From Bacteroidales bacterium UBA1756 (GTDB lineage: Bacteria; Bacteroidota; Bacteroidia; Bacteroidales; WCHB1-69), in assembly GCA_002314795.1 (NCBI GenBank), contig DCHI01000010.1, positions 16,754 to 29,270 of the forward strand: a DNA stretch of 12,517 bases, given 5' to 3'. Positions 7,022 through 12,517 of this stretch are shown here, one piece after another. The notes below the pieces were generated by a model that was not told where the DNA came from, did not search any database, and saw only the letters and a program-made list of their open reading frames with translations. A program made the translations under genes and the position numbers. How positions within the stretch are numbered: the stretch's first letter is position 1; every line of letters begins with the position of its first letter.

Positions 7022-8023
7022 ATGGAAGTTAAAATATCTGCTGCTCAAGTTAATGAGTTGAGAAAAGCTACCGGCATCGGTATGATGGACTGCAAAAAAG
7101 CATTGGTAGAAGCTGAAGGCAACTTTGAAAAAGCTATCGACATTCTCCGCGAGAAAGGTCAAAAAGTGGCTGCCAAACGTGCTGACCGTACTGCTGACCA
7201 AGGCCGCGTCATCGCAAAAGTCAATGCTGACAATACGAAAGGTTTCATCCTCGTACTCAGCTGCGAAACCGACTTCGTTGGTAAGAACGCTGAATTCGTT
7301 GCTTTGACCGAAAAACTCATTGACACCGCAATGGCTCAGAACATCGCTACCCGCGAAGAACTCTTGGCCCTCACCATCGACGGCCGCGTCGTTAGCGACC
7401 TCATCGTTGAATTGACTGGTAAAACGGGTGAAAAAATCGAGCTCCCCGCTTATCACGTTCTCGAAGCTCCTTACGTAACCGCATACAACCACCTCGGAAA
7501 CAGACTCGGTTGCATCGCTGGTTTCAACCTCACCGGAAACGACGAAACCGCTCACGAAGTAGCTCTTCAAATTGCCTCTATGAACCCGATGGCATTGAGC
7601 GCTGACAGCATTTCCCAAGAAGTAAAGGAACGCGAACTCGCCGTTAACATCGAAAAAACGAAATCCGAAGAAATCGCTAAATTCGTTGAAAACGCAATCC
7701 GCAAAGCCGGCATCAACCCCGCTCACGTTGACTCCGATGAACACATCGAAAGCAACACCGCTAAGGGATGGCTCACTCCGGAACAAGCTCAACAAGCTCG
7801 TGAAATCAAGGTTGCTGCTGCTGCCGAAGCACAAGCAAACCTCGAAAAACAAGCCAAGAAAATCGAAATGATTTCTCAAGGCCGTTTGCAAAAATTCTTC
7901 AAAGAAAACACACTCCTCGCTCAAGAATACTACGGAGACGGCAAAATGTCAGTTGAAGAATTTATGAAGCAATCCAACAAGGAACTCACTTGTACTGGTT
8001 TCTTCCGCGTACAGCTCGGTTAA
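7022..8023 (+). CDS. tsf: Elongation factor Ts
   Basis: EF-Ts is the nucleotide exchange factor that recharges EF-Tu with GTP. The 333-residue product has the N-terminal UBA-like domain (VNELRKATGIGMMDCKKALVEAEGN), followed by the EF-Tu-contacting motif TDFVGKN at residues 83-89. The C-terminal part has the coiled-coil region and VSVEEF-type ending typical of the family (KMSVEEFMKQ). Length is larger than the roughly 280 residues of the E. coli protein but normal for Bacteroidota as I recall them. It is the last gene of the operon, with a clear terminator after it. Codon bias is strong, which also keeps the antisense strand open for about 300 codons. Confidence 0.97.
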   Translation: MEVKISAAQVNELRKATGIGMMDCKKALVEAEGNFEKAIDILREKGQKVAAKRADRTADQGRVIAKVNADNTKGFILVLSCETDFVGKNAEFVALTEKLIDTAMAQNIATREELLALTIDGRVVSDLIVELTGKTGEKIELPAYHVLEAPYVTAYNHLGNRLGCIAGFNLTGNDETAHEVALQIASMNPMALSADSISQEVKERELAVNIEKTKSEEIAKFVENAIRKAGINPAHVDSDEHIESNTAKGWLTPEQAQQAREIKVAAAAEAQANLEKQAKKIEMISQGRLQKFFKENTLLAQEYYGDGKMSVEEFMKQSNKELTCTGFFRVQLG

Positions 8024-8044
8024 TCTATTAAACGAACATATCGC

Positions 8045-8076
8045 AAAAGCAGTGGCTAACAAGTCACTGCTTTTTT
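8045..8076 (+). terminator. Intrinsic terminator after tsf
   Basis: AAAAGCAGTG (8045-8054) pairs with CACTGCTTTT (8065-8074) around a 10-base loop, and the T run continues to 8076. This closes the rplM-rpsI-rpsB-tsf operon. The remaining gap to 8205 is A/T-rich, with a small hairpin (AAATGC at 8095-8100 with GCATTT at 8106-8111) and a pyrimidine-rich tract around 8126-8160. I see no gene in it. Confidence 0.9.
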
Positions 8077-8205
8077 CGTTTTTATAAAAATGAAAAATGC
8101 TACAGGCATTTGCAATCATAATAGCACTTTCCCTTCCCTCCTTCCCCACATCTTTTTGTTCTTAAAAAAGTTTAATTTTCATAAAAAAGATTAGACTTTA
8201 AGTTG

Positions 8206-8213
8206 TATCTTTG
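8206..8213 (+). promoter_or_regulatory. Bacteroidota -7 promoter box upstream of gpsA
   Basis: TATCTTTG matches the TAnnTTTG consensus. Transcription would start about 5-7 bases downstream, leaving at most a few bases before the ATG at 8226. This suggests either a near-leaderless start or use of the in-frame ATG at 8247. No obvious -33 element is seen. Confidence 0.65.
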
Positions 8214-8225
8214 CCCGCTTAAAAA

Positions 8226-9278
8226 ATGTTAATTGAACAGAATCTAATGGAAGATATTTTACCCCCGTTCAAAAAGAAAACCCGACTGAGATATCGTGTC
8301 GCTGTTATTGGAGGTGGAAGTTGGGCAACGGCCATCGTTAAAATTTTATCGGCCAACTTAGAACATATTCACTGGTGGGTTCGGGAAGAAGAAATCGTTG
8401 AAGGCGTTAGCAAGTATGGGCACAACCCTAAGTACTTGAGTTCCACTTTCATCAACCCAAAGGATGTGAAAATCAGCAACGATCTGAAACAGGTGGTCGC
8501 CAAAGCCGACTACGTCATCATTGTTACCCCGTCGGCCTTTCTTCAAAAGACATTGGAACCCCTTAAAAAGAGCCGACTGAATCACAAGAAAATCATCACA
8601 GCGGTAAAGGGTATCATTCCCGAAACACTTCAGTTCATCACCGATTTTCTCCATACGGAATTTTCAATTCCAATGAACAATATTGCTATGATTAGCGGTC
8701 CTTCGCACGCGGAAGAAATTGCGCAGGAGAAATTCACGTTTTTGACGGCAGCGTCTGAGAATCAAGAATTGGCCGCAGACGTGGCTAAAATGTTCACCAA
8801 TCGGTACGTGCGTGCCTCCGTCTCCAAGGACATCAAAGGAGCGGAATTGGCGGTCGTGATGAAGAACATATACGCCCTCGGCGCCGGAATTTACAGCGGA
8901 CTCGGATACGGAGACAACTTCATCGCTGCCTACATTGCCAACGGAGTTCGCGAAATGAAAAACTTTGTCCGCAAAGTTTTTCCGGGCGAACGTTGCCTGG
9001 ACGATTCCGTCTATCTCGGCGACCTGTTGGTAACGTCCTACTCCCGTTTCAGTCGAAACCGGACCTTCGGAAGTATGATTGGTCACGGGCTTTCGGTGCG
9101 GGTGGCGCAACTTGAAATGAGTATGATTGCAGAAGGATATTTCGCCGTCAAGTGCATTCACGAAATGAACAAAACATTTCAAGCAGACATTCCCATTTCG
9201 GAAACCATATATGGGATTCTTTATGAAAGCAACAATGTCAGTTCTGAAATGAAAAGAATTGCAGAATACTACATCTAA
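8226..9278 (+). CDS. gpsA: Glycerol-3-phosphate dehydrogenase [NAD(P)+]
   Basis: This cytoplasmic enzyme reduces dihydroxyacetone phosphate to sn-glycerol 3-phosphate, the backbone of phospholipids. The 350-residue product has the Rossmann motif VIGGGSWATAI (glycines from residue 29), VIIVTPSAF, the AVKGI loop and the GPSHAEEIA motif. The conserved lysine is in AVVMKNIYALGAG (Lys213), and LVTSYSRFSRNRTFG marks the phosphate-binding region. Two starts are possible. ATG 8226 has an A-rich upstream typical of the phylum; ATG 8247 (MEDILPP) gives 343 residues and a better distance from the promoter. The next gene starts six bases after the stop, so gpsA probably leads an operon with the GldM-like and GldL-like genes and hutH. 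Confidence 0.95.
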   Translation: MLIEQNLMEDILPPFKKKTRLRYRVAVIGGGSWATAIVKILSANLEHIHWWVREEEIVEGVSKYGHNPKYLSSTFINPKDVKISNDLKQVVAKADYVIIVTPSAFLQKTLEPLKKSRLNHKKIITAVKGIIPETLQFITDFLHTEFSIPMNNIAMISGPSHAEEIAQEKFTFLTAASENQELAADVAKMFTNRYVRASVSKDIKGAELAVVMKNIYALGAGIYSGLGYGDNFIAAYIANGVREMKNFVRKVFPGERCLDDSVYLGDLLVTSYSRFSRNRTFGSMIGHGLSVRVAQLEMSMIAEGYFAVKCIHEMNKTFQADIPISETIYGILYESNNVSSEMKRIAEYYI

Positions 9279-9284
9279 TAGATT

Positions 9285-9977
9285 ATGACCCCGAGAACAC
9301 AAACAATCATTTTTGCAGTAGCAATCATTATTTTTTCAATAGCAGCAGCCTTTGGCATAGCATTAAATGTTAGTAAAGATGTCACGTATGGTTACGTCCA
9401 ATCCGGTAATGCTGTTCATCGCTCGAATGAAAACATTCGAAAAATAGTGGATGACCAATATGCCGACTTTTATTCCGACAGTACCAATATGGACGAAGAA
9501 ACTCTGAAAAAAACCAGAGAGCTTCAAAGACTCACCGAAAACACGATTCGTTACATCCAAGAAGTTCGTTATGAAATGATTTGCTTTGTGGACGGAAGAG
9601 AACAGCAGTCATCAGATACGTTGGTCCCGTATATTTGCTCGGAAAAATTAATAGATAAAACCAATTGGGACAAAACGACCTATTTTATGTTGGGACAAAA
9701 TGACCAAGGTCAAGAATGCTGTGCCGACCTCCTTAAAAAGAAAATTGACGAATACAAAAACGCTATTATTCAATTAGTTGATAAAAATGAGCAATATAAA
9801 ATGAAACTACAGCTTGATTTCCTAAACACAGATAGTCGTGGAGAAATAAGTTGGCAGGAACATCATTTTTCGCACTCATTAGAAATCGTTGCAGCGACTG
9901 AACTTGACGCAATCATCAATGACGTTATTACGGCAGAATACATTTGTTTAAAAAACCTAACCCAACAAAAGTTATGA
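9285..9977 (+). CDS. GldM/PorM-like protein reduced to the membrane anchor and first periplasmic domain
   Basis: A 230-residue protein I read as a short paralog of GldM, the T9SS/gliding motor rotor component. The N-terminus has TPR at residues 2-4, one transmembrane helix (about 7-27) and then ALNVSKDVTYGYV. This resembles the GldM start, where TPRQ precedes the helix and ALN(M/V)SKE follows. Later parts also fit GldM domain 1: YFMLGQNDQGQECCADLLKKKIDEY in the middle, and a final segment with W..H.F, LDAIINDVITAEY and a short C-terminal tail. Full GldM is about 510-520 residues with four periplasmic domains; domains 2-4, which reach the outer-membrane ring, are absent. The frame is intact and ends in a natural ATGA overlap with the next gene, so it does not look like a decayed copy. 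The helix-to-ALN spacing is about six residues longer than in F. johnsoniae GldM as I recall it. Function is unknown. Confidence 0.75.
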   Translation: MTPRTQTIIFAVAIIIFSIAAAFGIALNVSKDVTYGYVQSGNAVHRSNENIRKIVDDQYADFYSDSTNMDEETLKKTRELQRLTENTIRYIQEVRYEMICFVDGREQQSSDTLVPYICSEKLIDKTNWDKTTYFMLGQNDQGQECCADLLKKKIDEYKNAIIQLVDKNEQYKMKLQLDFLNTDSRGEISWQEHHFSHSLEIVAATELDAIINDVITAEYICLKNLTQQKL

Positions 9978-10162
9978 GAAAAATCATTTGCACATTAGGA
10001 GCAATCACCTTCATCTTCGTGGATTTTGGACTTCTTTTTAAAATTATGCATTACCCCGGTGGTAGTTTGTTTTTACTCATCGGAATGGGTGCCGGGATTC
10101 CTATTTTGTCCATACTTACAGCTATTTACATCGGTAACAAAAGAGACAACGATATCAACTAA
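9974..10162 (+). CDS. Small GldL-like two-helix membrane protein
   Basis: A 62-residue inner-membrane protein with two predicted transmembrane helices, about 4-22 and 32-53. They are joined by LFKIMHYPGG (21-30), which matches the GldL/PorL loop (LFKIMHWPG in PorL-type proteins). Lys23 aligns with the conserved GldL lysine. The second helix has IGMGAGIPI where GldL has a Gly-rich TE motif carrying the proton-pathway glutamate, so that glutamate is missing. Asp17 lies in the first helix instead. The large cytoplasmic domain of GldL is absent. I start it at ATG 9974, which overlaps the preceding TGA (ATGA) and implies coupled translation. An upstream in-frame ATG at 9944 would add ten polar residues inside the previous gene. 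The KIMHWPG-type motif also occurs in other small Bacteroidota membrane proteins; the GldM-like neighbour is what makes GldL kinship likely. Confidence 0.7.
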   Translation: MRKIICTLGAITFIFVDFGLLFKIMHYPGGSLFLLIGMGAGIPILSILTAIYIGNKRDNDIN

Positions 10163-10179
10163 ATCAATATCATATAATA

Positions 10180-11682
10180 ATGAAAACTCATAGCATTTCT
10201 TCTCAATTTTTGGATTTAGACAAAATTGAAAAAATCATCAAATCAAAAGCGAAACTCGTTCTTTCAGAAGAAGCGAAAGAAGCTGTATTAAAATGTCGTC
10301 AATATTTGGACGAAAAAATGGAAAAGAGCAATGTCCCGGTTTACGGTGTCACCACCGGTTTCGGTTCCCTTTGCAACACTTCCGTATCCAAAGCCGACCT
10401 TTCCACCCTGCAAAGCAACCTCGTCAAATCCCACGCTTGCGGTATTGGCGACGAAGTTCCCCAGGAAATCGTCCGTCTGATGCTTTTGATGAAAATTCAG
10501 TCCTTGTCATACGGACACTCCGGCGTGCAATTGGAAACGATTGAACGACTGATTGAATTTTTTAACAAGGGAGTCTATCCCGTTGTCTATCAACAAGGTT
10601 CACTCGGAGCATCCGGGGACCTTGCCCCTTTAGCACATTTGTGTCTCCCCTTGCTGAACGAAGGCGAAGTTTATTATCACAACAAAAAATATCCCGCAGC
10701 CGAAATCAACGAAAAATTTGGCTGGAAACCGATTACGCTCCAATCCAAAGAGGGTTTGGCTCTCTTGAACGGCACGCAGTTTATGAGCTCCTACGCCGTT
10801 TGGTTGCTCCTCAAATCCAGAAAATTGTCCTGGTTAGCTGACATCATCGGTGCCATTTCATTGGAAGCATTCGATGGCCGTATTGAGCCGTTCAACCTTT
10901 CCGTTCATTTCGTCCGTCCTCACGTTGGACAAATTCTGACGGCTACACACATCAACAGTCTTTTGACTGGTTCAGAAATCATTTCTCGTCCGAAGAAACA
11001 CGTTCAGGATCCGTACTCCTTCCGCTGTATGCCGCAGGTTCACGGAGCGACGAAAGATTCTCTTTCTCACATCACCAGCGTCGTAGAAACGGAAATCAAC
11101 TCCGTAACGGATAATCCAACCGTTTTCCCAGACGAAGACCTCATCATTTCAGCGGGTAATTTCCACGGCCAACCATTAGCCCTCGTTTTGGATTTTCTTT
11201 CATTGGCTATGTCAGAACTTGGCAATATCTCTGAAAGAAGAATTTACCAGCTTATTGGTGGCAAACGGGAACTTCCTTCCTTCCTCGTTAAGAATCCTGG
11301 TCTCAACTCTGGCTTTATGATTCCACAGTATACGGCAGCCTCTATCGTCAACCAAAACAAGACGTTCACGATGCCGTCATCCTCTGACTCTATTGAATCA
11401 TCACAGGGTCAGGAAGACCACGTCAGTATGGGCGCCAATGCAGCTACGAAAGCATTCCGCGTTGTCGAAAACGTTGAAAAGATTTTGGCTATCGAGTTGC
11501 TCAATGCCGCACAAGCCCTTGAGTTCCGTCGCCCACTGAAGTCCTCCGAATTTATTGAAGATTTCATCGAACAATATCGTCGCCACGTTCCTTTCGTAGA
11601 AAACGACACCATTATGTACAAACTGATGGCTGACTCACGCGAATTCATTAAGAATGTGGATGTTGTGATGGAAGAGCTTTAG
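10180..11682 (+). CDS. hutH: Histidine ammonia-lyase (MIO-dependent aromatic ammonia-lyase)
   Basis: HutH converts L-histidine to trans-urocanate plus ammonia, the first step of histidine breakdown, in the cytoplasm. The 500-residue product has the Ala144-Ser145-Gly146 triad in GSLGASGDLAPLAH, which cyclises to the MIO cofactor. It also has the catalytic tyrosine Tyr55 in VYGVTTGFG, NFHGQPLAL, and SSQGQEDHVSMG near residue 405. His85 in SHACGIG is at the position of the histidine that distinguishes HAL from phenylalanine lyases, so HAL is favoured; tyrosine ammonia-lyase is less likely. The other hut genes (hutU, hutI, ftcD) are not adjacent. The gene lies 17 bases after the GldL-like gene and probably shares its transcript. 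No terminator follows; a repeat array begins at its stop codon. Confidence 0.93.
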   Translation: MKTHSISSQFLDLDKIEKIIKSKAKLVLSEEAKEAVLKCRQYLDEKMEKSNVPVYGVTTGFGSLCNTSVSKADLSTLQSNLVKSHACGIGDEVPQEIVRLMLLMKIQSLSYGHSGVQLETIERLIEFFNKGVYPVVYQQGSLGASGDLAPLAHLCLPLLNEGEVYYHNKKYPAAEINEKFGWKPITLQSKEGLALLNGTQFMSSYAVWLLLKSRKLSWLADIIGAISLEAFDGRIEPFNLSVHFVRPHVGQILTATHINSLLTGSEIISRPKKHVQDPYSFRCMPQVHGATKDSLSHITSVVETEINSVTDNPTVFPDEDLIISAGNFHGQPLALVLDFLSLAMSELGNISERRIYQLIGGKRELPSFLVKNPGLNSGFMIPQYTAASIVNQNKTFTMPSSSDSIESSQGQEDHVSMGANAATKAFRVVENVEKILAIELLNAAQALEFRRPLKSSEFIEDFIEQYRRHVPFVENDTIMYKLMADSREFIKNVDVVMEEL

Positions 11683-11741
11683 GAGTTTGGAAAGTTTGTA
11701 AAGTTCATAAAGTTCTTAAAGTTTATAAGGTGAGGAAGTTT
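11682..11741 (+). repeat. 9-bp tandem repeat array, copy 2, running into a start codon
   Basis: Units in register are GGAGTTTGG, AAAGTTTGT, AAAGTTCAT, AAAGTTCTT, AAAGTTTAT and AAGGTGAGG, then a partial AAGTTT, so the array is at least six units long. It has the same period and consensus as the array at 4922-4963 and likewise starts at a TAG stop. The last units contain the GTG start (11730) and the first codons of the lipoprotein gene. The reading frame upstream is open through the array as Lys-Val-X repeats. Confidence 0.85.
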
Positions 11742-12236
11742 GCTTTATTGATTGTGCTGGCCCTTGTAATGGTCGGTTGCAAGCGGGAGGAGAAGTTTCC
11801 CGTCGAGCCCGCCATTTCGTTCATCAGTTTGGAAAAAATTGATGACGGGTCCGGTATTGACAACAAGGCAACGCTTACCATTCATTTTCAAGACGGAGAC
11901 GGTGACATCGGGCTGAACGTAGATGATATTTACGAGCCCTTTGACACCGCCTCCGAATATTATTACAACTACTTCATCAATTATTATAAAAAAATTGACG
12001 GGGATTTCCAACTCATTGAATTTGAAGGGATAACCTTTAACCAACGCATTCCGCGATTAAGCAACAATGTGCCAGAATCGATTGAGGGCGACTTATACAT
12101 CGACTTACCCATCAACAGTTTTGACCTTACGACACAATACGACACCATCAAATTCAGTTGCTACATTGTTGACCGCGAATTGCACAAAAGCAACACAATT
12201 GAAACGACGCCCTTGGTCGTGAAAAAGAGGGGATAA
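11730..12236 (+). CDS. Small lipoprotein with an acidic DGDGD motif
   Basis: A 168-residue protein with a lipoprotein signal: MRKFALLIVLALVMVGC, a basic start, a hydrophobic core and a lipobox ending in Gly-Cys17. It is therefore probably lipid-anchored in an envelope membrane. After the anchor comes a beta-rich domain with IHFQDGDGDIGLNVDD. Its alternating Asp/Gly residues resemble a calcium-binding loop and recur in Bacteroidota lipoproteins I recall as uncharacterised. A tyrosine-rich segment (EYYYNYFINYYKK) follows. The start is GTG at 11730, chosen because it gives the lipoprotein signal directly; no ATG lies nearby in frame. It lies 47 bases after hutH with no terminator between, so co-transcription is possible. 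Function unknown. Confidence 0.8.
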   Translation: MRKFALLIVLALVMVGCKREEKFPVEPAISFISLEKIDDGSGIDNKATLTIHFQDGDGDIGLNVDDIYEPFDTASEYYYNYFINYYKKIDGDFQLIEFEGITFNQRIPRLSNNVPESIEGDLYIDLPINSFDLTTQYDTIKFSCYIVDRELHKSNTIETTPLVVKKRG

Positions 12237-12263
12237 GTACAATTTTCATCATTTTATCGCCAT

Positions 12264-12299
12264 AAAAAAAGAGAACGAAAAAGGTTCGTTCTCTTTTTT
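12264..12299 (+). terminator. Intrinsic terminator after the lipoprotein gene
   Basis: AAAAAAGAGAACGAA (12265-12279) pairs perfectly with TTCGTTCTCTTTTTT (12285-12299) around loop AAAGG. The A and T runs make it usable in both directions, so it may also end a leftward transcript. Confidence 0.9.
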
Positions 12300-12393
12300 C
12301 GTGTCAAAATTATCAATAACTATTTTACCTTGATTACTTTTCCTGACTTTGGCACTTTTTTGCAATAATACGTTAACATATTGATTTTCAGAC

Positions 12394-12401
12394 TATATTT
12401 G
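12394..12401 (+). promoter_or_regulatory. Bacteroidota -7 promoter box near the right edge
   Basis: TATATTTG matches TAnnTTTG and is followed by GCGACC. It suggests a rightward transcript beginning near 12407. No protein start with support is seen in the next 70 bases. Confidence 0.55.
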
Positions 12402-12517
12402 CGACCTCCAAAATTTCTCATCAAACAAGGGATGTAAGAGTTTGTATCTGTGTGTAAGAGGCATAGCGTCTTTATTATGGTTGTTCCACCAGCGGTCATT
12501 ATGCGGATGGAGGGAGC
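12402..12517 (+). other. Unidentified segment after the last promoter: possible RNA gene or leader
   Basis: From the promoter-like box to the window edge there is no convincing gene. The first ATG with an open frame to the edge is at 12477 (MVVPPAVIMRMEG), which I cannot recognise. A short imperfect hairpin (AAGAGGC at about 12456 with GCGTCTT at about 12466) and a direct repeat ATTATGG/ATTATGC are visible. The complementary strand carries a 59-codon open frame (12499 down to 12320) with no supporting features. The segment could be a non-coding RNA, a long 5' leader, or the start of a gene outside the window. Confidence 0.3.

Noticed and set aside
6998..7924. 308-codon open frame antisense to tsf
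   Set aside because: It lies entirely within tsf, is rich in Phe, Ser and Val from complementing biased codons, and has no family motif. The high codon bias of tsf keeps the reverse strand free of stops.
7949..8149. 66-codon minus-strand frame after tsf, preceded by a purine-rich GGAAGGAGGG-like tract
   Set aside because: It overlaps the tsf end and terminator. The purine tract looks like a Shine-Dalgarno, but the phylum rarely uses them and the product has no motif.
9944..9973. Upstream ATG for the GldL-like protein
   Set aside because: It adds ten polar residues encoded inside the previous gene. The ATG at 9974 has a typical ATGA overlap and places a basic MRK start right before the first helix.
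9285..9977. GldM-like gene as a pseudogene
   Set aside because: The frame is intact and ends with a domain-like boundary and a coupled downstream start. No GldM domain 2-4 remnants are seen in any frame before hutH.

Overview
The window looks like a chromosomal segment of a Bacteroidota (Bacteroidetes) bacterium, probably Bacteroidales or a relative. Four intergenic regions carry the phylum's -7 promoter box (TAnnTTTG). Most start codons are preceded by A-rich sequence rather than a Shine-Dalgarno. One gene encodes a protein with a type IX secretion (T9SS) type B sorting domain, and another pair resembles the T9SS motor proteins GldM and GldL. No plasmid, phage, CRISPR or insertion-sequence genes are visible.

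Layout. 1-540: the 3' end of tuf (EF-Tu), a terminator-like hairpin whose T run touches the first base of a tRNA-Trp, then a second terminator. 541-2690: a promoter and a secreted M3-family zinc peptidase. 2767-4920: a modular secreted protein with Ig-like domains, three GCDS-motif repeats and a T9SS type B C-terminal domain. 4921-5189: a 9-bp tandem repeat array, a terminator running into a promoter, and a leader with a strong hairpin. 5190-8023: the translation operon rplM-rpsI-rpsB-tsf (L13, S9, S2, EF-Ts), with a structured candidate leader before rpsB and a terminator after tsf. 8206-11682: a promoter and a tightly packed group, gpsA, a short GldM-like gene, a 62-residue GldL-like gene and hutH. 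11682-12236: a second 9-bp repeat array that runs into the GTG start of a small lipoprotein gene. 12264-12299: a terminator. 12300-12517: a promoter-like box and an unidentified segment running off the edge.

How the genes relate. The first and third blocks supply the translation machinery: EF-Tu and its exchange factor EF-Ts, three ribosomal proteins and tRNA-Trp. The envelope genes are an exported peptidase, a T9SS cargo protein and a lipoprotein. The metabolic genes are glycerol-3-phosphate dehydrogenase (phospholipid precursor) and histidine ammonia-lyase (histidine breakdown).

The most interesting item is the pair at 9285-10162. It looks like the T9SS proton-driven motor cut down to its membrane core: GldM reduced to its transmembrane helix plus first periplasmic domain, and GldL reduced to its two helices without the motor glutamate. 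The two genes overlap by ATGA and lie in reversed order, away from any gldK/gldN. Their function is unknown. The family assignments come from reading motifs, not from a database search.
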